A stretch of 47,654 bases of DNA from Puteibacter caeruleilacunae (GCA_005217565.1 SJCO01000025.1:3059-50712); one strand, 5' to 3'; shown: positions 17,296 through 27,198, numbered from the stretch's first letter. Numbers and translations: made by a program. The notes: generated by a model not told the origin, from the letters alone.

Positions 17296-18258
17296 CTATT
17301 TACCTGGCCATTCCCAGTTTATCAGGTCATCACTCCAAGCTATTGCCAAACTAGCATTATGATGGCAATTGCGAACAGGAACTCTATCATCATGCTTTCC
17401 TCCATGAAAAAACATGATATACTTTCCTATATTTTTATTGCCAGTCAGGTCTATTACAGTCGCTGCTGTTAGCCGTCGTTGTGCCCACGGCCAATCAACC
17501 TGACCCAGTGTTATCAACTGTTCATCTGCACCCCATTGAATAGGCGACTTCGATCGTTTTACTCCTATTCCATTTTCGGGAGAGTGAAACATCACATATT
17601 CTCCATTCTTACTTAGAACCGTAACATTCTCTCCGGCATGAGAATTTCCACAGTAAATCCAGTCTTTCAGGTTGTAGGAATAGGACATAGAAACTCCCTT
17701 CTGTTTATAATAACACCACCATTTACCAGCTACATCCTGATCCTCCAATAAATAAGGATCTATCATACGCCCCATTTCTTCAATAGCAATATTATTCCCT
17801 TTAACTTTTAGTAGTTCAGGCTCTGACCAATTCTCCAAATCATTACTTCTCATAATCCATATCCGACTATCATTGTTTCCCCATACCTCCATATTAGGCT
17901 GAGGATAAGTTTGCAAACAAATAATCCACTGATCATCATAACGAACTACATTACCAGGACTACTGTAATTTAAGGTCCTATCTCTTGGCGTAATTATTTT
18001 GGGGAAGCTCCAATGCATCAAATCGTTGCTACGACTATAACCAGTATATAAGAAATAACCTTCATCAGTAGCTCTTTCAACAACTGTAAAATAAAGATGA
18101 AAAACGCCATTATGAAAAACAACAGCTGGATCCCTGTAGGCAAATTTATAATCACCTCTAAAAATAATCGGTGAATCTAGTTTTTCAAAATCAATCTTTC
18201 TTTGAGCCATTGCTCCCAAGATGCAGGACAGTAAGACTATCGTTATTAGATACTTCAT
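17296..18258 (-). CDS. Secreted five-bladed beta-propeller glycosidase-like protein (GH43/GH117-like)
   Basis: A 320-aa protein with a Sec signal peptide (cleavage near AMA-QRK). Repeated blade patterns of GH43-, GH117- and GH32-type folds are visible. The first blade has YRDPAVVFHNGVFHLYFT, giving an acidic residue in RDP at the usual place of the general base. Later blades carry S-N-DL-W type turns (SRSNDLMHW, RSNDLENW, YNLKDW, SDDLINW), MIDPYLLED and an HSPENG segment. I cannot assign a family or substrate by eye. Enzymes of this fold release arabinose, xylose, galactose-type or anhydro-galactose units. It is the last gene of the PUL 2 operon, 11 bases after the 518-aa gene. It ends at a hairpin. 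Confidence 0.75.
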   Translation of the reverse strand: MKYLITIVLLSCILGAMAQRKIDFEKLDSPIIFRGDYKFAYRDPAVVFHNGVFHLYFTVVERATDEGYFLYTGYSRSNDLMHWSFPKIITPRDRTLNYSSPGNVVRYDDQWIICLQTYPQPNMEVWGNNDSRIWIMRSNDLENWSEPELLKVKGNNIAIEEMGRMIDPYLLEDQDVAGKWWCYYKQKGVSMSYSYNLKDWIYCGNSHAGENVTVLSKNGEYVMFHSPENGIGVKRSKSPIQWGADEQLITLGQVDWPWAQRRLTAATVIDLTGNKNIGKYIMFFHGGKHDDRVPVRNCHHNASLAIAWSDDLINWEWPGK

Positions 18259-18269
18259 TCCTTTAATTA

Positions 18270-19826
18270 TTAATGTATATCACTTAGATACGAATATAAG
18301 TCACCATAGGTAAATATATCTCCATTATTACTTTCAATATATTCATCCATTGAGAAACAAATCATAAGATATTGAACTCCATTCTCTCTTTCAATAGGAA
18401 TTAGCGTACCCCAAGGATAACCTCCATTTCTTCGAGAATTACCAGGAGAAGGCTTTAAGTCAATAGCCCCAACTACTTCTGAAGGCTGGAACATTCTTCG
18501 AATATTCATCCTTTTTTGAGAAGTTGCATCGATAATAAAAAATTCTCCTTTTCTATTAAAAATGGATATGCCTTCACCTGTATTTGTCTCACTTATTTCT
18601 TCCCATTTTTTGAGATCCCGACTTTTTGCAATATGTAGTCTTCTCGGATTCCCGCCATGATAAGCTAAATACCAATCATTCTTAATCTGAATTAAATCAC
18701 CATCCAGCGAATTGGACAAAATACCTCTATGCTTTTTACATGTTACTATATGCAAACCATCATGGATTAAATTCTCATTTGTTATGCCAATATGAATTGA
18801 GCCTCCAGGAGAAGGAAACGCCCTGGCAACATATAGCCACTGTTCTAATTTTCGATCAAATACTAATTTTGCTGCAGTTCCTGCCTCTATCCAAGTTTCA
18901 TTTTGGGCAACAATTAAGCTCACAGGCCTAATAATTCTACCATGATTATCAATTTCATAAACGCAAATTCCTCCTGAACCACCATTCTTCCCCATTAAAC
19001 GCGCTGACGTAGATATATAAAAATTCCCTTTTTCATTACGTACAGGTTCTCCATTTTCATAAGTTACACTTCGAACATCTGCATGTCCAATTCCTTCAAA
19101 ATATCCTGCATCAAAAGAACCAATGCTAAGACTCCCGTTATTTGACACCTTCCCACCAAACATAGGAGACATAAGCTTTAACTTTTCAGGTTGTGTAAAC
19201 ATAGTCCGACTATTAGCGACCATACCAATACGTTGTACTCCCTGCCTAGTCTTAATGAAAAAACTAAAATCGTCATTCCCTAGCAGAAAAAACAACGTAA
19301 ATTCCTCATTTTTAATATCAAAACCATTAAAAGTTTTGTTAATAGTATTTTTACCATCTTGTTTTAATTCAAAGATAAAATATTCTCTACCTTGCTTTTG
19401 GATACACGATAATAAAGCGACATTGTCTTCATCATTTCCTACCCCTAACATTATCCTATGTTCTTTTGAATGTTCTGTTATATGCAACTTTAATAAAACA
19501 CATGGAGCCTCTAATTTCGAGAATGTCTTAAAGAAATGGGGATCTGAATCTGGAGCTATTTTGATTCCCTTTTCTGTTCGAGAAGTAGGGCTAACTATAT
19601 TTCCATTCAAGTCAACAAACCTAGGCAACGAAGCACTAACAGGATCTTCTTGATAGTTTCGCTTGTAAATATACCATGTTGGGTTTAAAATATTGTTTCG
19701 ATATTGATGAACCATGTTAAAGTTCATTTGTATTCCACCATTTTCTCTGCTACTTTGACAAACTCCATCCATTGCAGTAACAAATGAGATAAATAAAATC
19801 ACAGTCAAAAAATCTAACTTCATCAT
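18270..19826 (-). CDS. Unplaced secreted protein: beta-sandwich plus beta-propeller
   Basis: A 518-aa protein with a Sec signal (hydrophobic about 4-18, mature start near CQSS). I do not recognise the family. Residues about 30-235 look like an all-beta, lectin- or concanavalin-like sandwich (DPHFFKTFSKLEAPCVLLKLHI, then FTLFFLLGNDDFSFFIKT). From about 240 a propeller seems to begin, with blade-like pieces GGSGGICVYEIDNHGRI, WIEAGTAAKLVFDRKLEQWLYVAR, DWYLAYHGGNPRRLHIAKSRDLKKWEE and GEFFIIDATSQKR. The SRDLKKW turn resembles those of GH43/GH32-like propellers, including its neighbour. It is co-transcribed with the 320-aa gene (gap 11 bases) and is the first enzyme-position gene after the PUL 2 hairpin. 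A glycoside hydrolase or glycan-binding role is inferred from position and fold impression only. ATG at 19824-19826 or the next codon. Confidence 0.7.
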   Translation of the reverse strand: MMKLDFLTVILFISFVTAMDGVCQSSRENGGIQMNFNMVHQYRNNILNPTWYIYKRNYQEDPVSASLPRFVDLNGNIVSPTSRTEKGIKIAPDSDPHFFKTFSKLEAPCVLLKLHITEHSKEHRIMLGVGNDEDNVALLSCIQKQGREYFIFELKQDGKNTINKTFNGFDIKNEEFTLFFLLGNDDFSFFIKTRQGVQRIGMVANSRTMFTQPEKLKLMSPMFGGKVSNNGSLSIGSFDAGYFEGIGHADVRSVTYENGEPVRNEKGNFYISTSARLMGKNGGSGGICVYEIDNHGRIIRPVSLIVAQNETWIEAGTAAKLVFDRKLEQWLYVARAFPSPGGSIHIGITNENLIHDGLHIVTCKKHRGILSNSLDGDLIQIKNDWYLAYHGGNPRRLHIAKSRDLKKWEEISETNTGEGISIFNRKGEFFIIDATSQKRMNIRRMFQPSEVVGAIDLKPSPGNSRRNGGYPWGTLIPIERENGVQYLMICFSMDEYIESNNGDIFTYGDLYSYLSDIH

Positions 19827-19938
19827 TAATATTCACTTATTGTTTGTTAATTCAATACACAGCATGAATTCCATACTTAGCACTATCTTGAAAGCAAAAG
19901 TTTGTTCTGACAAACAGCAACAATATCTTTCCATAATG

Positions 19939-19970
19939 AAATAAGGCACGAAAAATTTCGTGCCTTATTT
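19939..19970 (-). terminator. Hairpin between DUF4998 and the 518-aa gene (attenuator-like)
   Basis: A perfect 15-bp inverted repeat (19939-19953 with 19956-19970) with only 2 unpaired bases between arms, so a few inner pairs will open. It starts 4 bases past the DUF4998 stop. On the - strand the tail is TTATTTC. It occupies the same operon position as the PUL 1 hairpin but has an unrelated sequence. Confidence 0.75.
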
Positions 19971-19974
19971 ACTG

Positions 19975-20655
19975 TTATAAATCTATAATTATACTATCTG
20001 AAAAAAATAGATCGCATGCTAATTCCTCTGGTCTAAATATGGTCTGGTACTGAATTACTTCATTTCCATCAATATTTTCAACTACACTTTCTGAAAAAGG
20101 TGCAAATTGCTCAAAAACTTGCGTGTTACCCTCAACATTCGTATAGGTTATTTTTATTCCATATTCATTTATCGTGTCTTCCCACTTTAAGGTAAGCTTA
20201 TTATCCTCATACAATTTTGACTTAATTGCTCTATTAGACAGTTGAGATTCATATATGTCACCATAAGTAGATGCCATAAATTCTTTTGGTAAAGACTTTA
20301 GTCGAACCTCATCTTGAGAAACAAAATTGAATGAATGTACTCCTTCATCTAAATTCTCTATTACAAAAGAATAAAACTCTTCTCCCTGTTTTGGAACTCT
20401 AACATCTACACTATCCTGTCCATAATTGTAATATACCCTATAACTCAAAACACGGTTATCAATGTTAGGATACACATCAAATTTAACACGATTTCGTCCT
20501 GCACGAACAGTTACGCTATCCACTTTGTGTAAATACATTGCAGCCTCATCACCCACGTATTTCTCAAACGCATCATCCATATCTGAACAGCTAATCATTA
20601 ATGCTAATACACAAGCAACAATAAACAATGATCTTATTATTTTTTTTAAACTCAT
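19975..20655 (-). CDS. DUF4998-type surface lipoprotein (PUL 2)
   Basis: A 226-aa lipoprotein (signal ending LMISC, Cys23, then SDMDDAFEKYV). It aligns end to end with the PUL 1 protein, sharing MYLHKVDSVTVRAGRNRVKF, the YGDIYESQLSNRAIKSK block and the C-terminal fold pattern. Many surface residues differ. The domain is presumed to be a surface accessory or glycan-binding module. It follows the DUF4959 gene by 46 bases and is followed directly by the operon hairpin. Confidence 0.8.
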   Translation of the reverse strand: MSLKKIIRSLFIVACVLALMISCSDMDDAFEKYVGDEAAMYLHKVDSVTVRAGRNRVKFDVYPNIDNRVLSYRVYYNYGQDSVDVRVPKQGEEFYSFVIENLDEGVHSFNFVSQDEVRLKSLPKEFMASTYGDIYESQLSNRAIKSKLYEDNKLTLKWEDTINEYGIKITYTNVEGNTQVFEQFAPFSESVVENIDGNEVIQYQTIFRPEELACDLFFSDSIIIDL

Positions 20656-20701
20656 AATTTCAAGATTCTATTAAGTATTCATACTTATTCTTTAAATGGA
20701 A

Positions 20702-21898
20702 TTAATCTTCAATAATTTGACCATAAAAATCCAATTCCGTAAGAACAAACGAGTAAGGTTTATGTCCGAAATTATCAATGAATCTTACTCGGATGTACCT
20801 AAAGGCTCCAAGACTTGCATCACATCGGAAGATAAATCCTGCGTATGCAGCTTCTTTATCCTCATTGGTATTTTGCCCAATTGGTAAACCACTAGGTTTT
20901 ACAACCTGAGGTACATACTTCGGAGTCAGATCAGTCCAGTCATCCCAGTTCGGACTTAGTTCATTACTTCCGTAAACTTCAAAGAACTCGGTTTCTCCTC
21001 CATTGAATCCCCAATCTCCTCCCCAGCGATCAAAGAAATGGAATCGACTAATAACAGCGCTAACCCCCAAATCCATAGTAAAGGAGAAATAAGGAGGTAC
21101 AAATGAACTATTACGATATTCCAATAACCACATATCTCCAGACGAAATAGTCTTATCATCGTATAGTTTTTCAAATCCACCAACATCGCCAGAATAATCA
21201 TTCACCTGATCAACTTGAGTCCAAAGATGTCCATCTAATTGTTGTTCATAAAGAGGTGTTGTCACTACAACCGTAGAGTCAGAAAGATTACTCCACTCAT
21301 CTCTTACTTGCACTGAAAAAGTTGTCTCCTCTGGCTCGTACCCAGTCAACAAATACTCTCCTTCTGATTGTGTCGTTTGGTGATAATCAACCACATCAAT
21401 TAAACCTGTTGTATCCTCAGCAGAAATAATTAAAAGTAACTCATTTCTCATTTCATTTTGCCATCGAATCAATGCTCCTCCAAAATCAGACTGTATATGA
21501 ACACTCTCACCAACCATTTTATAATATGGTTTTGAAGGATTTATAATAGTTTCCACTGATTCTCCACCAATATTACTATTACTATATACGACTAAAGAGA
21601 CAGAATATTCTTTTGCTGTAGGTAAGCCTTCAACCAACAAATGATTCTTCGACACAGATGAGATAATAGTCTTCTCAACACCATTTACAGTATAAACCCC
21701 TTTCACATATGCAATATCTTTATCGTTAGGTAGATCATAAGATATTTTGGCATTTCCAGGACCATTCTCGATCTTAACATTAGTAACAATGCCAGGAGCA
21801 TTATCTAAACTGTACAATGATTCATATAGTTTCTCTTCGCCACAGCTAACTGATAAAAGAGAAACAATCATCATAATTATAAAAACATATATTTTCAT
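20702..21898 (-). CDS. DUF4959/DUF5126/DUF5000 surface lipoprotein (PUL 2)
   Basis: A 398-aa lipoprotein (LLSVSC, Cys19, then GEEKLYESLY) with the same three-domain order and length as the PUL 1 paralogue at 6450. The fibronectin-like N-terminal part is very similar. The discoidin-like C-terminal domain differs mainly around about 230-270 (EQQLDGHLWTQVDQVND, GDMWLLEYRNSSFV), which could alter ligand contacts. Probable role: surface glycan binding next to SusCD. It starts 16 bases after susD. Confidence 0.85.
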   Translation of the reverse strand: MKIYVFIIMMIVSLLSVSCGEEKLYESLYSLDNAPGIVTNVKIENGPGNAKISYDLPNDKDIAYVKGVYTVNGVEKTIISSVSKNHLLVEGLPTAKEYSVSLVVYSNSNIGGESVETIINPSKPYYKMVGESVHIQSDFGGALIRWQNEMRNELLLIISAEDTTGLIDVVDYHQTTQSEGEYLLTGYEPEETTFSVQVRDEWSNLSDSTVVVTTPLYEQQLDGHLWTQVDQVNDYSGDVGGFEKLYDDKTISSGDMWLLEYRNSSFVPPYFSFTMDLGVSAVISRFHFFDRWGGDWGFNGGETEFFEVYGSNELSPNWDDWTDLTPKYVPQVVKPSGLPIGQNTNEDKEAAYAGFIFRCDASLGAFRYIRVRFIDNFGHKPYSFVLTELDFYGQIIED

Positions 21899-21914
21899 CG
21901 TAATTTGTTTTTAA

Positions 21915-23834
21915 TTACCAACCTACATTTTGGACTAAATTGGTGTTGTTTATAATATTTCCTTCTTCAATTGGCCAGAAATAATCCTTTTGAGAAAACT
22001 TCTGGTTATAAAGGATTCGTGTCTTGAAATATTCTTCTGCCTCTTTTTCATCTGTTTTCCATCCCATAATAGTTTTATTTAATTCATTATGAGCAATTCC
22101 CCATCTACGCAAGTCCCAAAAGCGTTGACCTTCCATAAACATTTCAATACCTCTCTCTCTTTGAATAATACTCCTCATCCCTTCTTTTGTCTTATATTTA
22201 TCTGGGAATGAACTAAATGTTGACCAAGATTCCTGAATCGTAGGCAAGCTTGCTCTTTCTCTAATCAGATTAATATACTCGAACACATCATCTGTTGGCA
22301 TACTTCCATCATTTAATGATTCGTTGGCTGCTTCTGCATATAAAAGATATAAGTCTGCTAATCTAATCTCAGGCCAAGGCAAATCATCAATAGTAGCCCT
22401 ATTATCTGATCCGTAGCTATTCTTATAATTTACATTCTTCTTGATATAATAGCCTGTGAAATTTAATCGATGATTCTCTTCAGCAAACTTACATTTAATA
22501 TGACGCGGTTGTGTATCATCCATTTTATCAGAGTGCCACCATGTTGCACGATCAAATGCTAAATCCGCATAAAATCGAACTTCTCTATTTAAATGCATTA
22601 TTGGTTGAGTAGAACCATTTTCTATGTAGTATCTATGGGATTCACCTGATTTTGTCTGTTTATACCTATTTATGTAATCATAGTACTTATCCTCCTCCAT
22701 AGGTACCCCATTATTAGTATAGAAAAGTTCAGCAATATTGAGGGTGGGATTTGCTCCTGCCTTCATCTGACTATGATCTTCAAAATCGGTAGTCCATGTA
22801 GGCACACACCTACTTTGATGACCAGTCATTGCTCCTTTTAAAGTAGTTCCCCAAACGATCTCTTCATTCCATTTAGCGGTCATTGCTCCACGAATATTCA
22901 TTTTTCTCTTTGTTGAATCACTTATAGTAACAGCAATAACATCATTAAAATAATACAATGACTTTCCTTGCACATGGGCTAATTCAATTGCATTTAAACA
23001 AGCAACTTTTGCACGTTCCCATTTCGCATTATCTTTTTCTTGCGGAAATAACTCCAAACCATCCAAATTTTTAAGAGAAGGGCCTTCTCCATTAAAAAGA
23101 GGAGATGCAAATGTCACTAATACTTTAGCCTTTAGAGCTAAACTGATTAGTTTAGTTGCTCGACCTGCCTCCAGTCCAGCCAGCTCAACGACTTCAGGAA
23201 GATCCTCATAGGCTTCATCAAGAAGATCAATTACATACTTAAATCCTTCCTCAATTGGTCTTCGTTCTAATTTAACTTCTTCGATCCCTGCCGAAACGGC
23301 AACATTTTCTTTCATTATTGGAATAGGCCCGTACATCCTTAATAGATAAAAGGAATAGTAGGCTTTCAAGAATTTTGCTTCTGCAATATATCTCTTTTGC
23401 TCTTCCTCTGTCATATCAGGAACTTCTTTAATTCTCTCAATCAAAACATTACAATGCCTTATTCCTTCCCATAAATCTTTGCCTCCTTCTCCTCCATTCC
23501 AGAAATCAAAATATACACTGTTTCTATTCTGTTCGCCTTTTGCTAACCTATTCCCTCTAATATTTCCAAGTTTACTGGTAGCATAGATTTCATTATCCAT
23601 AATCCACGCTTCGTCGCATCCCATCAAGGCTGGATTTTCTGAGAAATGGGCACTATTAGGTAAATAACGATAACATGTAAACAGATAACCTTCCGCCGCA
23701 TAAGCATCAATAAAAGCATGATCAATAGTTCCAACACCATCAGGAACTACATCCAAGTAATCATTGCATCCCATAATACCTAGCAATGAAATTGTCATTA
23801 TGAATAGTTGTATTTTCTTTATCATTGTCTTCAA
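21915..23834 (-). CDS. SusD/RagB-family glycan-binding lipoprotein (PUL 2)
   Basis: A 639-aa SusD-family lipoprotein (GIMGC, Cys23, then NDYLDVVPDGVGTID). The family landmarks seen in the PUL 1 copy are all present: LWEGIRHCNVLIERI, FLKAYYSFYLLRMYGPIP, RERGIEMFMEGQRFWDLRRW and the NNTNLVQNVGW end. Differences from copy 1 cluster in loops such as NSAHFSENPALMGCDEAWIMDNEIYATS (about 60-90) and TGHQSRCVPTWTTDFED, which is compatible with a shifted ligand. The gene begins 2 bases after susC2, the same overlap geometry as in PUL 1. Confidence 0.95.
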   Translation of the reverse strand: MKTMIKKIQLFIMTISLLGIMGCNDYLDVVPDGVGTIDHAFIDAYAAEGYLFTCYRYLPNSAHFSENPALMGCDEAWIMDNEIYATSKLGNIRGNRLAKGEQNRNSVYFDFWNGGEGGKDLWEGIRHCNVLIERIKEVPDMTEEEQKRYIAEAKFLKAYYSFYLLRMYGPIPIMKENVAVSAGIEEVKLERRPIEEGFKYVIDLLDEAYEDLPEVVELAGLEAGRATKLISLALKAKVLVTFASPLFNGEGPSLKNLDGLELFPQEKDNAKWERAKVACLNAIELAHVQGKSLYYFNDVIAVTISDSTKRKMNIRGAMTAKWNEEIVWGTTLKGAMTGHQSRCVPTWTTDFEDHSQMKAGANPTLNIAELFYTNNGVPMEEDKYYDYINRYKQTKSGESHRYYIENGSTQPIMHLNREVRFYADLAFDRATWWHSDKMDDTQPRHIKCKFAEENHRLNFTGYYIKKNVNYKNSYGSDNRATIDDLPWPEIRLADLYLLYAEAANESLNDGSMPTDDVFEYINLIRERASLPTIQESWSTFSSFPDKYKTKEGMRSIIQRERGIEMFMEGQRFWDLRRWGIAHNELNKTIMGWKTDEKEAEEYFKTRILYNQKFSQKDYFWPIEEGNIINNTNLVQNVGW

Positions 23835-23836
23835 TT

Positions 23837-26800
23837 TTATAAACCGATCTGTATACCAAGATTAATCACTCTTTGGTTTGGGTATCCAAGTCCATTACCT
23901 GCATTCTCTGGATCCCATAACTTAAAATTAGACCAGGTATGTAGATTTGAACCGCTACAATACACTCTCAACTTATTGAATTTTATCTTCTTAAGAATAG
24001 GTGTAGGTAAACTATAGCCTATTTCGACATTTTTCAGCCTCACAAAAGCACCATCATGCATAAACCAAGTACTTTTCTGCTCATTATTTTGATTGCGTTT
24101 ATAAGATAAGCGAGGCCAAAGTGCGTATGGATTCCTATTATTCTCACTCCAGTGGTCATCTGCATAGGCCTTTAGAAGAGCTTGATTAACAGTCAGACCA
24201 TCAGGAACACCATCATCTTCTTCATTTAAATTAATAAATGGTGATGTTGACTTGACATCAATCCAAAAGCTACTCTGTGCACTTCCCTGTATGAAGAATG
24301 AAATATCAAAATTCTTCCATCCGGCTGAAATACCACCTCCATATACAATTTTAGGGCTTGTTGGATGTCCAATAGGCACTTTATCCAATGAAGTAATATA
24401 ACCATCCCTATTAACATCCACATACTTTATATCACCAGGCATATATTCCCCAAATGTCTGAACCGGACTGTCATCAATATCTTCATCATCAAAGAATAGT
24501 CTCTCTGCAATGTAACCATATTGCTGACTTAGATTTTGTCCTATTTTAGATTTCCATGGAGTTTCTGAGTAGTCAGGCTCTTCCACCGCTTTATACTCAC
24601 TGTCAGCATAAGTAAAATTTGCACGTCCTGATAACCACAATCCACTATTAAATGATTTATTAAAGTCACATGAAACATCAATTCCCTGTCCTATAGCCTC
24701 TCCAATGTTTGCTTTGACATCTGCTTCTAATCCAAGTATTGCAGGGATATTGGCACGTTCCATCAAAATATTCTCTCTATATTCATGAAAATATTCTGCC
24801 TGCAGTTCAATAGCATCCCAAATTCCTAACTCAAATCCCACATTTGTTTTGTGAGCAATTTCCCAGCTTACATCTTTATTTTCATAACGGTTAATCTCAA
24901 CTCCTTTTCTACTATAATCCAATTCAGTTCCAAAAGTAGAACCACTTGCATCTAAATTCACGTTAGATAAATAGTAAAATCGATCATCTGCACTACCAAT
25001 AGCATCATTACCAACAATACCATGAGTAGCCTTAAGCTTTAGTTTATTTATTTTACTTGATCTCCACCAACCTTCATTAGAGATAATATATCCTGCACCA
25101 ACAGATGGAAAGAATCCAAACCGACTATCCTCACTAAAACGTTCACTACCATTGTAACCAAAGTTAAATTCAGCGAAGTAACGTGAATCATAATTATATG
25201 TAAATCTACCACTGATTCCTAGATTTCTATAAGGAAGTGATTTTTCAAGACTACCTGGATTAGCTATAGTTTCTTCTCTTATTGTACCAACAAGAAGTCC
25301 GCTTACTCCATGAATTTCATTAAAATCAGCATTGTAGTTTATTGCTGCCTCTCCATAGAATACATTTGTAATCGTTTTATCGTCCTCTGAATACCCCAGA
25401 TAGTCACGCCCCTCATCTTTATTTAGAGGCAATAATGTATATTCCTTCGTTCCTTTATCGTATGATTCAATCGTATAGTAAAATGGTTCATATGAGCGTT
25501 TTATCGTAAAAGATGAACTTCTATTCATATTAAACATTAACCTGGCACCAAGTCCATTTAAAATACCTGACAAATCTTGTTTTACTTCAAACTGAGACAA
25601 TAATCGAGATGTACTAATTTCTTTATAGCCTTTAACTAGTTCAGCATAGGGATTTAGGTATAAATTATCACCTTCCCCCTCACTATAGTTCCCAAAGAAA
25701 ATTCTATCCTTATAAAGGTTCATTTCATCAGGCCTATAATATGCTGGAAATAGTACAGGATTTGTCTTCATTACCATTTTATAAATATCAGCACCTCCAC
25801 TCAAAGGTCCCTGATAGTCGTCAATCCCTGCCTGAAAACGAATTATTGCCTCAGTACTTTTCGTTAGATTTACATTAATGTTAGATCTAAGCAAGTACTT
25901 TTTGAAGTCGATATTATTATTAAAATTACTCTCTGATGGTACCTTTAATATACCATTATCTTGAGAAACACTTGCTCCGAAATAATATCGAGCAACCTTA
26001 CCACCTCCATTGACATTAAAATTCAGTCGCTTATTCACGGTATGATCCTTAAAAAGCATATTTTGCCAATTAACCATTGGGTACATAACAGGATCATTAC
26101 CTGCAATTGTATTTTCAATCTTACTCGCAGTATAGGGCTGGAAAGCAAAAGGACTTCGAGTCACAACCGATTCATTATGTAGTTTCATATAAGTAATTGG
26201 GTCCGCTAATTCCACATCCTGAGTAGGTGCTGACCATGAGTTCTCAAATCGTACAGAAACCTTTGCTTTACCTTCTTTTCCTTCCTTAGTTGTTACTAAA
26301 ATAACCCCGTTAGCACCACGAGCACCATACAAAGCTGTCGCAGTAGCATCTTTCATGATTGAAAAGCTAGCAATATCATCAGTCTGCAAACGAGCTAAAT
26401 CAGTGGTTGTTAACTCCACTCCATCAATCAAAATTAGTGGATCTTTCTTATAGCCAAAAGTTGTAACTCCTCTTACAAAAAATTCCGCGTTATCTTGTCC
26501 TGGCTCTCCACTTCTTTGATAAGAAATTACACCAGCAATTCTACCAGCCATTGCTGTTGTAAGGTTACTTGATGGAACTTTTAATTCTCCTACATCAACA
26601 GTTGAAATCGATGCCAATACACTTTCCTTTTTTTGCTTTGCAAATGCAACAACGGTCACATCCTCTAACTCTTCAGTCTTTGGCTTTAGCGTTACATTTA
26701 ATTTAGTTTTATTATCAACATCTACAATTTCAGATTCCATCCCTATAAATGAGAAAACCAATTTATCAGTGGCTTTAATTCCTGTAATCTCGTAATTCCC

Positions 26801-27088
26801 ATCAATATCAGTGATAACTCCTTTGGTGGCACCATGAACAGTAATGGTAACTCCTGGCAGAGCCAAACCCTCTTCATCAACTACCTTACCGGTTACTTTC
26901 TTTCCATCCTGTTCTGCAGTTCCTTGAACAACATTTGTTGCTGTAGTTCTATTTGCAGACTTATCATTTATGGAGTTTGCGTTTGCGCACACGGATGCAA
27001 TTAATATAAACAGTACCGTTAAACTATATTTTGTATACAAACTCATCCGCCATCCTAGAAATAGCAGCTTTAATAATTTTTCTTTCAT
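23837..27088 (-). CDS. SusC/RagA TonB-dependent outer-membrane transporter (PUL 2)
   Basis: A 1083-aa SusC-type transporter, paralogous along its length to the one at 9589. It has the signal with long lead (core about 22-37), a carboxypeptidase-regulatory-like domain (from DGKKVTGKVVDEEG, about 61), plug with SIMKDATATALYGARGANG, and a barrel ending in the same RVINLGIQIGL. The N-terminal linker (about 38-60) and an insertion near DVKSTSPFINLNEEDDGVPDG differ from copy 1. It is the first gene of the PUL 2 operon, divergent from the regulator at 27422. Confidence 0.96.
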   Translation of the reverse strand: MKEKLLKLLFLGWRMSLYTKYSLTVLFILIASVCANANSINDKSANRTTATNVVQGTAEQDGKKVTGKVVDEEGLALPGVTITVHGATKGVITDIDGNYEITGIKATDKLVFSFIGMESEIVDVDNKTKLNVTLKPKTEELEDVTVVAFAKQKKESVLASISTVDVGELKVPSSNLTTAMAGRIAGVISYQRSGEPGQDNAEFFVRGVTTFGYKKDPLILIDGVELTTTDLARLQTDDIASFSIMKDATATALYGARGANGVILVTTKEGKEGKAKVSVRFENSWSAPTQDVELADPITYMKLHNESVVTRSPFAFQPYTASKIENTIAGNDPVMYPMVNWQNMLFKDHTVNKRLNFNVNGGGKVARYYFGASVSQDNGILKVPSESNFNNNIDFKKYLLRSNINVNLTKSTEAIIRFQAGIDDYQGPLSGGADIYKMVMKTNPVLFPAYYRPDEMNLYKDRIFFGNYSEGEGDNLYLNPYAELVKGYKEISTSRLLSQFEVKQDLSGILNGLGARLMFNMNRSSSFTIKRSYEPFYYTIESYDKGTKEYTLLPLNKDEGRDYLGYSEDDKTITNVFYGEAAINYNADFNEIHGVSGLLVGTIREETIANPGSLEKSLPYRNLGISGRFTYNYDSRYFAEFNFGYNGSERFSEDSRFGFFPSVGAGYIISNEGWWRSSKINKLKLKATHGIVGNDAIGSADDRFYYLSNVNLDASGSTFGTELDYSRKGVEINRYENKDVSWEIAHKTNVGFELGIWDAIELQAEYFHEYRENILMERANIPAILGLEADVKANIGEAIGQGIDVSCDFNKSFNSGLWLSGRANFTYADSEYKAVEEPDYSETPWKSKIGQNLSQQYGYIAERLFFDDEDIDDSPVQTFGEYMPGDIKYVDVNRDGYITSLDKVPIGHPTSPKIVYGGGISAGWKNFDISFFIQGSAQSSFWIDVKSTSPFINLNEEDDGVPDGLTVNQALLKAYADDHWSENNRNPYALWPRLSYKRNQNNEQKSTWFMHDGAFVRLKNVEIGYSLPTPILKKIKFNKLRVYCSGSNLHTWSNFKLWDPENAGNGLGYPNQRVINLGIQIGL

Positions 27089-27190
27089 AAATTTTTCTTT
27101 CGTTTTTTTTTAAAGTTTTGACATAGTGATAGAACCATCATCTTGTTTCTACAATTGTTTGTTAGTGTTTTAGTTCAGTTTTTACATAGG

Positions 27191-27198
27191 CAACTATA
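27191..27198 (-). promoter_or_regulatory. Probable -7 element of the susC2 promoter
   Basis: On the - strand TATAGTTG matches 7 of 8 positions of the Bacteroidota consensus TAnnTTTG, and a TTG lies 20 bases upstream at the expected -33 place. It would give a leader of about 95 bases. The adjoining TACATAGGC block (27183-27191) and the A-rich leader before the ATG are shared with susC1. The gap 27089-27421 holds no gene. Confidence 0.5.
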
